A DNA stretch of 64,000 bases from Myxococcales bacterium. Its GTDB lineage: Bacteria > Myxococcota_A > Polyangia > Palsa-1104. How positions within the stretch are numbered: the first letter of the stretch is position 1; each line of letters opens with the position of its first letter. Position numbers and translations under genes: made by a program. Positions 55,091-62,792 of the stretch are shown in pieces. The stretch lies in the NCBI GenBank assembly GCA_003170275.1, contig PNAM01000046.1, positions 1 to 64,000 of the forward strand, in the 5' to 3' direction. Below the pieces are notes generated by a model. The model had not been told where the DNA came from, made no database searches, and worked only from the letters and a program-made list of their open reading frames with translations.

Positions 55091-56115
55091 ATTCGCTCGC
55101 GCGCGTGCTCGCTCCGCCGCTGTGGGCGGCCCTGATCGCGCTGGCGGCGTCGAGCCTGCTGATCCTGGCGGTGGGCGGCAGCCCGGCCGAGGCCTATCGC
55201 CTGCTGGCGGCGGGAACCTGGGGCAACGCGTACGGCATCGGCCAGGTGCTGTTCAAGACCACGCCGCTCATCTTCACCGGCCTGTCGGTCGCGATCGCGC
55301 TGCGCGCGGGGCTCTTCAACATCGGCGCCGAAGGCCAGCTCACCGTCGGCGCGTTCCTCACCGCGCTGGCCGGCGCGCACGTCGGAGGCGGCCCGTTCGT
55401 CGCCGTGCCGGTGTGCCTCCTGTGCGGCTTCGCGGGCGGCGCGCTGACCGGCGCGCTCCCGGGCGTGCTCAAGGCCACGCGCGGCTCGCACGAGGTGATC
55501 AACACGATCATGCTCAACTTCATCGTGCGCGCCGCGATGGTCGGCATCGGCCTGCGCACCTTTCTGCGCGAGACCATCCACACCGCGCCGATCCTGCCAG
55601 CCGCCGAGCTGCCCCGATTGGCGACCTGGTTCCCGTCGCTGGCGGGCTCGGCGCTCAACGTCTCGCTGCTGGTCGCGCTCGGCACCGCCGCGCTGGCGAC
55701 CTGGCTCTTGTTCCGCACGCGCACCGGCTTCGTGCTGCGCGCGGTCGGCCAGTCGCCCGCCGCCGCCGAGACCGCCGGCCTGCACGTCGGCCGCGCCACC
55801 GTGCTGGCCCTGGCGCTCTCGGGCGGAATCGCCGGGCTGGTCGGCGCCAACTTCGTGCTCGGCTACAAACATTATTATGAAGACGGCTTCTCGGGCGGCA
55901 TCGGCTACATGGGCATCGCGGTGGCGGTGCTCGGCCGCATGCACCCGCTCGGCGTGGTCGCCGCTGCGCTCCTGTTCGGCACGCTCTCGCAGGGCGCGCT
56001 GGCGGTGAACGCGCTGGTGCCCAAAGAGATCGTCGACGTGCTGCAGGCGGTGATCATCTTCGCGGTGGTCGCGGCGTCCCCGGAAGTGCGCCGGCTTCTA
56101 CAGAGGCGCGTCTGA
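55087..56115 (+). CDS. nucleoside ABC permease (first subunit)
   Basis: A 342-residue permease of the branched-chain/BPD_transp_2 superfamily. Marks: GLSVAIALRAGLFNIGAEGQLTVGAF, the coupling motif TGFVLRAVGQSPAAAETAGLHVGR, and GGIGYMGIAVAVLGRMHPLG. About ten helices. GTG 55087 overlaps the ATPase stop by 4 bases, and its stop shares a base with the next start. Confidence 0.93.
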
Positions 56116-56987
56116 TGGGCGCGTTCCTCTCGCTGGCGTTCCTCGCGGCGGTGCTGCGCATCAGCGTGCCGTACGTGCTCGCCGCGCTCGGCGGCACCTG
56201 GTCCGAGCGCGCCGGCATCATCAACATCGCGCTGGAAGGATTGCTGCTCACCGGCGCGTTCGCCGCGACCATCGGCGCGTACGCCTCGGGCAGCGCGGTA
56301 GTGGGGATCACCGCCGGCGCGCTGGCCGGCGCGCTGCTCGCCGCGCTCTACGCGCTGCTGGTGATCCGCTTCGGCGCCGATCAGATCGTGTGCGGCATCG
56401 CCATCAACCTGCTCGCCGACGGCGCGACGCGCTTTCTGCTCAAGGTCACGTTCGACTCCTCGTCGAACTCGCCGCGCATCGCCGCGTTCGGATCGGGCGG
56501 CGCCGGCCCGTCGCTGATGCTGGTCACCGCCCTGCTGATCGGGCTCTCGCACGTGCTGCTCTACCGCACGCCGTTCGGCCTGCGCGTGCGCGCGGTCGGC
56601 GAGCATCCGGAAGCCGCTGCTTCGCTCGGCGTGCGGCCGCGCCGCGTGCGGCTGGTCGCGGTGCTGCTGTCGGGCGCGCTGGCGGGTCTCGGCGGCGCCT
56701 GGCTGGCCGCCGATCAGCATCAATTCGTCGCCGGCATGTCCAACGGGCGTGGATACATTGCGCTGGCCGCGATGATCTTCGGCAAGTGGCGCCCGACGTG
56801 GGTCGCTGCCGCCGCGCTGTTGTTCGGCGCTGCCGAGGCGACGCAGATCGCGCTGCAGACGGCCGGCGTCGGCCTGCCCGCCTGGGCGGTGCAGATGCTG
56901 CCGTACGTCCTGACCATGGTCGCCCTGAGCGGATTCATGGGGCGCGCCAAAGCCCCGTCCTCTCTTGGCAAGCGCGATGAGGCGTGA
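56115..56987 (+). CDS. nucleoside ABC permease (second subunit)
   Basis: A 290-residue permease partner, about nine helices. Marks: GTWSERAGIINIALEGLLLTGAF, DQIVCGIAINLLADG, the coupling motif PFGLRVRAVGEHPEAAASLGV, and NGRGYIALAAMIFGKWRPTW. Last gene of the BMP nucleoside-import operon. The ~60 bases after it hold the leader of the next gene. Confidence 0.93.
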   Translation: MGAFLSLAFLAAVLRISVPYVLAALGGTWSERAGIINIALEGLLLTGAFAATIGAYASGSAVVGITAGALAGALLAALYALLVIRFGADQIVCGIAINLLADGATRFLLKVTFDSSSNSPRIAAFGSGGAGPSLMLVTALLIGLSHVLLYRTPFGLRVRAVGEHPEAAASLGVRPRRVRLVAVLLSGALAGLGGAWLAADQHQFVAGMSNGRGYIALAAMIFGKWRPTWVAAAALLFGAAEATQIALQTAGVGLPAWAVQMLPYVLTMVALSGFMGRAKAPSSLGKRDEA

Positions 56988-57047
56988 TACCAATGATCGG
57001 CTATACCCTGATGATCACTGATACTGAGAGCCCCCCCGGAGGAGGCG

Positions 57048-58301
57048 ATGTCTAAGCAGATTCTGTTGGTGGACGACAGCGTCACCATCCATCGCGTGGT
57101 GGAAATCACTTTCGCCCGCGAGGACTACCAGGTCACGGCGGTCAAGAGCGGAGACGAGGCGATCGCCAGGGCCAAGGATTTGCGCCCCGACGTGGTGCTC
57201 GCCGACGCGGGGATGCCCGGCAAGACCGGGTACGACGTGTGCGCCGCACTTCGCGCAGACGCCGCGCTCGCCGGGATCCCGTGCTTGATCCTCACCGGCA
57301 ATTTTTCGCCGTATGACGAGGTCAAGGGCGGCAAGGCCGGCGCGGACGGGTTCATCGTCAAGCCGTTCGAGACCCAGGCCCTGATCGACAAGGTCGCCGA
57401 CGCGATCAAGAAGGGCACGGGCGCGCGGCCGGCTCAAGCAGCCGGGCAGGCGGCAGCTCCGCCACCGCCGGTGCCGATGCCGGCTCCCAAGCCGCCGGTG
57501 CCGATGGCCAAGCCGATGAACGTCGAGCCGCTGTCGAAGCCGTTTTCGTCGGTGGCGCAAGAGGCGAAGAAAGACGATCCGATCGAGATCGCGGTCGAGA
57601 AGCCGCGTCCGCCGGTGCCGATGCCAGTGCCCGTGCCGCAGCCGCGCAGCGCGCCGGCCAAGACCATGATGGGGTTCGCCGCGGTGACCCCGCCGCCGCC
57701 GACCCCTGCGCCGCCGCCGCCACCGATGGTGGTCGCGCCTCCGCCGCCGGTGGTCGCGCCGATCGCTGCGCCCGCACCGCAGCACGCCAAGGCGCCCGCG
57801 GCCATGCCGTCGAACGTGCCGCAGATGCCGCGGCCGTCGCTGATTCCGGGTGCGCCCACGCCGCAGGCCAAGGCTCCCGAGCCGCCCAGGCCGGTGCCGT
57901 CTCCGCCGCGCGCGACCCTGATGGGAATTCCGGCGGTGAACCCGAACGCGTACGGCCTCGGTGCCGTGCCGATGCCGCCGTCGCCCCTACCCAAGCCGGC
58001 CGCTCCCTGGGCACCACCGGCCCACGCGCCCGCGCCGCCGGCTCATGCGCCCGCGCCACCGATGCCGCCGCCGCCTGCACCGCCCGTCGCGGTCGCGCCG
58101 AAACCGGCGATCGCGCCGATGGTCTCGGCGGTGGCCGATCGCGCACAGGAAGAGATCTCGGCCAAGGGCCCCGAGTACGAAGCGGTGGCCAAGCTGTCCC
58201 GCGAGATCATCGAGCGCATCGCGTGGGAAGTCGTGCCCGAGCTGGCCGAGACCATCATCCGCGAGCAGCTCGACCGCCTGGTAAAAGAGCGCGGACAGTA
58301 G
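57048..58301 (+). CDS. response regulator with long Pro-rich linker and PopZ-like C-terminal helices
   Basis: A 417-residue protein. Receiver (1-122) with LLVDDSVTIHRVVEITFA, phospho-Asp about 53 (VVLADAGMPGKTGYDVC) and FIVKPFE. A ~235-residue linker rich in Pro, Ala and Met follows (repeated PVPMP, PPPP). The C-terminal ~55 residues are helical and charged: KLSREIIERIAWEVVPELAE, then TIIREQLDRLV, similar in pattern to the PopZ/DUF2497 oligomerisation end. This suggests a phosphorylation-controlled scaffold rather than a DNA-binding regulator. ATG 57048 has a strong ribosome site (GGAGGAGG). Followed 13 bases later by valS. Confidence 0.85.
   Translation: MSKQILLVDDSVTIHRVVEITFAREDYQVTAVKSGDEAIARAKDLRPDVVLADAGMPGKTGYDVCAALRADAALAGIPCLILTGNFSPYDEVKGGKAGADGFIVKPFETQALIDKVADAIKKGTGARPAQAAGQAAAPPPPVPMPAPKPPVPMAKPMNVEPLSKPFSSVAQEAKKDDPIEIAVEKPRPPVPMPVPVPQPRSAPAKTMMGFAAVTPPPPTPAPPPPPMVVAPPPPVVAPIAAPAPQHAKAPAAMPSNVPQMPRPSLIPGAPTPQAKAPEPPRPVPSPPRATLMGIPAVNPNAYGLGAVPMPPSPLPKPAAPWAPPAHAPAPPAHAPAPPMPPPPAPPVAVAPKPAIAPMVSAVADRAQEEISAKGPEYEAVAKLSREIIERIAWEVVPELAETIIREQLDRLVKERGQ
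57427..58110 (+). repeat. in-gene Pro/Ala-rich low-complexity coding region
   Basis: Linker of the response-regulator gene, built from CCG/GCG-rich codons for Pro, Ala and Met. It is in frame throughout. Minus-strand Gly-rich open frames here are artefacts of its codon composition. Confidence 0.7.
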
Positions 58302-58314
58302 CCTCCCGCTTCCG

Positions 58315-61107
58315 ATGAACGAGCTTCCAAAGGCATACGATCCGCAGCAGGTCGAGCAGAAGTGGTATCGCTTCTGGCTCGAGCAGAAATATTTCCACGC
58401 CGACGCGCAGATCCCGAAGGCGCCGTTCTCGATCGTCATCCCGCCGCCCAACGTCACCGGCTCCTTGCACATGGGCCACGCGCTGTTCGTCACCATCCAG
58501 GACATCCTGACCCGCTGGCGGCGCATGGGCGCGTACAACGCGATGTGGCTGCCGGGCACCGATCACGCAGGCATCGCGACCCAGATGGTGGTCGAGCGGA
58601 TGATCAAGGCGCAGGAAGGCAAGAGCCGCCACGACCTGGGACGCGAGGAGTTCTTGAAGCGCGTCTGGCAGTGGAAGGAGAAGCACGGCGGCCGCATCAC
58701 CGAGCAGCTCAAGGTGCTGGGCGCCTCGCTCGACTGGGATCGCGAGCGCTTCACGATGGACGAGGGCCTGACCCGCGCGGTGCGCGAGGCGTTCGTCCGG
58801 CTGTACGAGGAGAAGCTGATCTTCCGCGCCGAGCGCCTCATCAATTGGTGCTCGCGCTGCTTCACCGCGCTGTCCGATCTCGAGGTCGAGCACGCGGAGA
58901 CGTTGGGCAGCTTGTGGTCGATCGCCTATCCGGTGCCCGGGACCGACCAGCGGCTGGTGGTCGCGACCACGCGGCCCGAGACCCTGCTCGGCGACACCGC
59001 GGTCGCGGTCCATCCCGAGGACGAGCGCTTCAATAAGCTGATCGGTAAGCGGGTGACGCTGCCGCTCACCGGCCGCGAGATCCCGGTGATCGGCGACGCG
59101 ACGCTGGTCGATCGCGAGTTCGGCACCGGCGCGGTCAAGGTGACGCCCGCGCACGACTTCAACGACTTCGAGACCGGCCAGCGCCACGGGCTGCCCTCGA
59201 TCTCGATCCTCGACGCGTACGGCAAGCTCAACGACGCCGCGCCCGCCAAGTATCGCGGGCTCACCGTCGAGGAAGCGCGCAAGGCGGTGCTCGCCGACCT
59301 GGAGGCCGCCGGGCTGCTCGTCGAGGTCAAGCCGCACCAGCTCTCGGTCGGTCGCTGCCAGCGCTGCGACACGATCGTCGAGCCGCGCCTGTCGCTGCAG
59401 TGGTTCGTCAACGCCAAGGTGCTGGCCCAGCCGGCCATCGAGGCGGTGCAGAAGGGCCAGACCCGCTTCGTCCCCGAGAGCTGGACCAAGACCTACATGC
59501 ACTGGATGACCAACATCAAGGACTGGTGCATCTCGCGCCAGCTGTGGTGGGGCCATCGCATCCCGGTCTGGTACTGCGAGCACGATCACGTGACCGTGTC
59601 GCGCGAGACACCCGGCGCGTGCGTCACCTGCCAGTCGACCCAGCTCAGGCAGGACGAGGACGTGCTCGACACCTGGTTCTCCGCGTCGCTGTGGCCGTTC
59701 TCCACGCTCGGTTGGCCCGAGGTGACGCGCGAGCTCAAGACCTTCTATCCCACGTCGGTCATGGAGACCGGCTACGACATCCTGTTCTTCTGGGTCGCGC
59801 GCATGATGATGATGGGGCTGCACTTCATGAAGAAGGTGCCGTTCCGCACCGTCTTCTTGCACGCCATCGTCGTCGACGAGAACGGCGACAAGATGTCCAA
59901 GGTCAAGGGCAACGTGATCGATCCGCTCGACGTGGTGTACGGCGCGACGCTCGAGGAGCTGCTCAAGAAGGCCAAGGACGGCCTGGCGCCCGAGAGCGCG
60001 CTGAAGAACATCGAAAAAGCGTTTCCGCAGGGCATCCCGTCGGCGGGCGCCGATGCGCTGCGCTTCACGCTGGCGGCGATGGCCGCGCAGGGGCGCAACA
60101 TCCGGCTGGCGCTGCCGCGCGTCGAGGGCTACCGGCACTTCGCCAACAAGCTGTGGAACGCGGCCCGCTTCGCGCTCATGAACATGACCGGTTACGACGC
60201 CGATCGGTTCGCCGACGCGCTGCGCGGCGACAACGAGTCGCACCGGCTGACGCTCGCCGATCGCTGGATCCTGTCGCGCCTGCAGCGCACCACCGCCGAG
60301 GTCGACGAGGCGCTCGAGGCGTTCCGCATCAACGACGCGGCCAACGTGATCTATCGCTTCGTGTGGACCGAGCTGTGCGATTGGTACATCGAGATGGCCA
60401 AGCCGGCGCTCTACGACGAGGCCAACGAGGTCTCGGTGCAGCAGCGCAAGCGCGCCGCGCAGGGCTGCCTGGCGACCGCGCTGGAGACCGCCTGCCGGCT
60501 GCTCCATCCGTTCATGCCGTTCATCACCGAGGAAGTCTGGCAGCAGCTGCCCAAGCCGACCGGCACGCCCGGCTCGATCATGATCACCATGTACCCGGTG
60601 GCCGATCAGAGCCTGATCGACGAGAACGCCGAGCGCGAGATGGACGTGTTGCGCAACGTCGCGCAGGCGGTGCGCAACCTGCGCTCGGAGTACAACGTCG
60701 CGCCGTCCAAGGAGCTCGACGTGACGGTGCAGACCGCCTCGGCCGAGGTGCAGGCGACGCTCGAGCAGCACGGCGGCCTGGTCAAGCGGCTGGCGCGCAT
60801 CGCCGAGCTCAAGCTGAGCGCGCCGGGCGACGCGCCGGCCGGCACGGTGGCGGCGGTGCTCGCCGAGGGGCAGGTGTGCGTGCACCTGGCCGGCACCATC
60901 GACGTCGCGGCGGAGACCGTGCGCATCGACAAGGACCTGGCCAAGACCCAGAAGGAGCGCGACTCGGTGGCCGGCCGCTTGTCCAACGAGTCGTTCGTCT
61001 CGCGCGCGCCGGCCGACATCGTCGAGAAGGAACGCGCCCGGGTGGCCGAGCTCGAGGAGAAGATCCTCAAGCTGCGCTCGAGTCTCGAACGGCTGAAGAA
61101 GCTCTAA
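58315..61107 (+). CDS. valS: valyl-tRNA synthetase
   Basis: Class I aminoacyl-tRNA synthetase charging tRNA-Val, 930 residues. The HIGH motif is PNVTGSLHMGHAL (His-Met-Gly-His); the KMSKS motif is DKMSKVKGNVIDP. The editing domain lies between (TTRPETLLGDTAVAVHPEDE, GTGAVKVTPAHDFNDFE). The anticodon-binding domain and a C-terminal tRNA-binding coiled coil (RIDKDLAKTQKERDSVAGRL) close the protein. Length is normal. Only 13 bases separate it from the response regulator, so it may be co-transcribed. Confidence 0.97.
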   Translation: MNELPKAYDPQQVEQKWYRFWLEQKYFHADAQIPKAPFSIVIPPPNVTGSLHMGHALFVTIQDILTRWRRMGAYNAMWLPGTDHAGIATQMVVERMIKAQEGKSRHDLGREEFLKRVWQWKEKHGGRITEQLKVLGASLDWDRERFTMDEGLTRAVREAFVRLYEEKLIFRAERLINWCSRCFTALSDLEVEHAETLGSLWSIAYPVPGTDQRLVVATTRPETLLGDTAVAVHPEDERFNKLIGKRVTLPLTGREIPVIGDATLVDREFGTGAVKVTPAHDFNDFETGQRHGLPSISILDAYGKLNDAAPAKYRGLTVEEARKAVLADLEAAGLLVEVKPHQLSVGRCQRCDTIVEPRLSLQWFVNAKVLAQPAIEAVQKGQTRFVPESWTKTYMHWMTNIKDWCISRQLWWGHRIPVWYCEHDHVTVSRETPGACVTCQSTQLRQDEDVLDTWFSASLWPFSTLGWPEVTRELKTFYPTSVMETGYDILFFWVARMMMMGLHFMKKVPFRTVFLHAIVVDENGDKMSKVKGNVIDPLDVVYGATLEELLKKAKDGLAPESALKNIEKAFPQGIPSAGADALRFTLAAMAAQGRNIRLALPRVEGYRHFANKLWNAARFALMNMTGYDADRFADALRGDNESHRLTLADRWILSRLQRTTAEVDEALEAFRINDAANVIYRFVWTELCDWYIEMAKPALYDEANEVSVQQRKRAAQGCLATALETACRLLHPFMPFITEEVWQQLPKPTGTPGSIMITMYPVADQSLIDENAEREMDVLRNVAQAVRNLRSEYNVAPSKELDVTVQTASAEVQATLEQHGGLVKRLARIAELKLSAPGDAPAGTVAAVLAEGQVCVHLAGTIDVAAETVRIDKDLAKTQKERDSVAGRLSNESFVSRAPADIVEKERARVAELEEKILKLRSSLERLKKL

Positions 61108-61116
61108 GGGGGACCC

Positions 61117-61689
61117 ATGGCTGCCAAGGCGCTCGAGCTCCTGGTCCAGGACACCGGGCTGGTGCTCATCGACGCGCAGGTCAAGCTCGCCAACGTGATG
61201 CCGCAGCCGGTGCTCGATCGCGCGCTGCGCAACTGGCTGCTCCTGGTCGAGGCGGCGGCGCGCATGAAGCTGCCGGTCGCGGTCTCCGAGCAATACCCGC
61301 AAGGGCTCGGCCACGTGATGCCGGTCTTGAAGGAGGCGATCTCCAAGGTGATGCCGCCGGCGCGCTGGCTCGAGAAGACTACCTTCTCGTGCTGCGAGGC
61401 GCCGCTGTTCGATCAGTTCCTCGGCGCCGGCCGCAAGACCTGGGTGGTGGCCGGCATGGAGTGCCACATCTGCGTGTACCAGACCGTGCGCGGGCTCTTG
61501 CATCGCGGGTTCAAGGTGCACGTCCCAGCCGATGCGGTGGTCTCGCGGCAGAAGCACAACTTTCGCGCCGGCCTCGCGCTCATGGACAAGGCGGGCGCGG
61601 TGATCACCTCGACCGAGACGGTGATCTTCGATCTGCTCAAGAGCGCGCAGGGGGACGACTTCCGCGCGCTCTCCAAGCTCATCAAGTAG
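61117..61689 (+). CDS. isochorismatase-like cysteine hydrolase
   Basis: A 190-residue cytosolic hydrolase of the isochorismatase/nicotinamidase superfamily. The catalytic triad is visible: Asp in GLVLIDAQVKL, Lys in WLEKTTFSCC and Cys in VVAGMECHICVYQT. The family-typical VSRQKHNFRAGLALMDKAGA follows. The subgroup with short, nicotinamidase-related members lacks an assigned substrate. ATG 61117 has AAGGGGG just upstream. Confidence 0.92.
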   Translation: MAAKALELLVQDTGLVLIDAQVKLANVMPQPVLDRALRNWLLLVEAAARMKLPVAVSEQYPQGLGHVMPVLKEAISKVMPPARWLEKTTFSCCEAPLFDQFLGAGRKTWVVAGMECHICVYQTVRGLLHRGFKVHVPADAVVSRQKHNFRAGLALMDKAGAVITSTETVIFDLLKSAQGDDFRALSKLIK

Positions 61690-61700
61690 GCGCGCAGGTT

Positions 61701-62792
61701 GTGACGCGCGCGTTCTGGCTGGGCGACTTCGACGCGCGGCGGCTGGCGCTGTTCCGAATCGTCTTCGGCGCGGTCGTCCTGGCCCGGTTGTGGGCGCTGC
61801 CGACCGTCGACCTGGCCAGCGGCTGGCCGATGCGCCTGGTGCTGCTCGCGGTCGGCTACGGCGTGTTCGGCGCGCTGATCCTCGGGCACCGCACCCGCGG
61901 CGTGGTGGTGCTGGCGTTCTGCGTGCTCACTGTGTTCAGCGGCGCGAGCCTGGTGCTCCTCGATGGCGCCGAGCGGGCCGTCCGCCTGGTCGCCTTCTGG
62001 ATGATCTGGACCGACCTGGGGGCGAGCTGGAGCCTGGACACCGTTCGCGGCGCGCAGCCGTCCCGCCGGTTCGTCGTCGCGCTGGCGCCGCGCTTCGTGC
62101 AGCTGCAGCTGGTGATCGGGATCGGCCTGGCGATGGTCTCCGGCGCGCTCCAGCTGGGCTGCGTGCTCGGCGCGTTCCTGGTCGCGCTCGCGTTCCCCAT
62201 CGATCGCGCGCTCGCGCTGCTCGGCCGCCGCATCCGGCCGGCGACCGTGATCTTCGACGGCCGTTGCACCTTCTGCCGGCGCTCGATGGAACAGCTGCTG
62301 CGCCTCGACGTCCTTCAGCGGCTGGTCCCGCGCGACGCCCACGATCCGGCGGTGCGCGCCGAGCTCCCCGCGCTCGATCCCGAGCGCTGCCAGCGCGAGA
62401 TCGTGCTGGTCCGCGCGGACGGCGCGATACTGGGCGGCTTCGACGCGTTTCGCGCGCTGGCCTGGCGCCTCCCGGCGCTGTGGCTGGTCGCCCCGTTCCT
62501 CTATCTGCCGCTGGTGCCGTTCGTTGGGCGGCGCGTCTATCGCAAGCTCGCCGCGCGCCGGTTCGAGCTGGCCGGCGCGTGCAAGATCGGCCCGCTGGAG
62601 CCGCTGCCACGCCCGACCGCCGAGCAGGGTCCGGCCCGCCGCGAGCCCCATCACCTGGCGCTCGCCGCGCTGCTCGCGCTCCAGCTCGCGTTGGTCGGCT
62701 GGTCGCTGGCGGCGCGAACTGGCGCGGTCCCGCCGGCGCGCTTCGTCGAGGCTGAGCTCCGCCTGGTCGGTCTGAGCCAACCGCCCGCATGA
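61701..62792 (+). CDS. HTTM-like membrane protein fused to a DCC (DUF393) thiol-disulfide domain
   Basis: A 363-residue protein. The first ~175 residues are membrane helices of the HTTM type (related to the gamma-carboxylase membrane domain), opening RAFWLGDFDARRLALFRIVFG. Residues ~180-290 form a DCC domain with VIFDGRCTFCRRSMEQLLRL (D-G-x-C-x-x-C) and LGGFDAFRALAWRLP. A further membrane helix sits near the end (~320-340). The DCC unit is thioredoxin-like and probably active in redox chemistry. The GTG start is at 61701; the stop overlaps the next gene in ATGA. Confidence 0.85.
   Translation: MTRAFWLGDFDARRLALFRIVFGAVVLARLWALPTVDLASGWPMRLVLLAVGYGVFGALILGHRTRGVVVLAFCVLTVFSGASLVLLDGAERAVRLVAFWMIWTDLGASWSLDTVRGAQPSRRFVVALAPRFVQLQLVIGIGLAMVSGALQLGCVLGAFLVALAFPIDRALALLGRRIRPATVIFDGRCTFCRRSMEQLLRLDVLQRLVPRDAHDPAVRAELPALDPERCQREIVLVRADGAILGGFDAFRALAWRLPALWLVAPFLYLPLVPFVGRRVYRKLAARRFELAGACKIGPLEPLPRPTAEQGPARREPHHLALAALLALQLALVGWSLAARTGAVPPARFVEAELRLVGLSQPPA

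Noticed and set aside
58255..61557. 1100-codon open frame on the minus strand over valS
   Set aside because: Antisense to a clear ValRS and the isochorismatase gene; the product is low-complexity with no domain.
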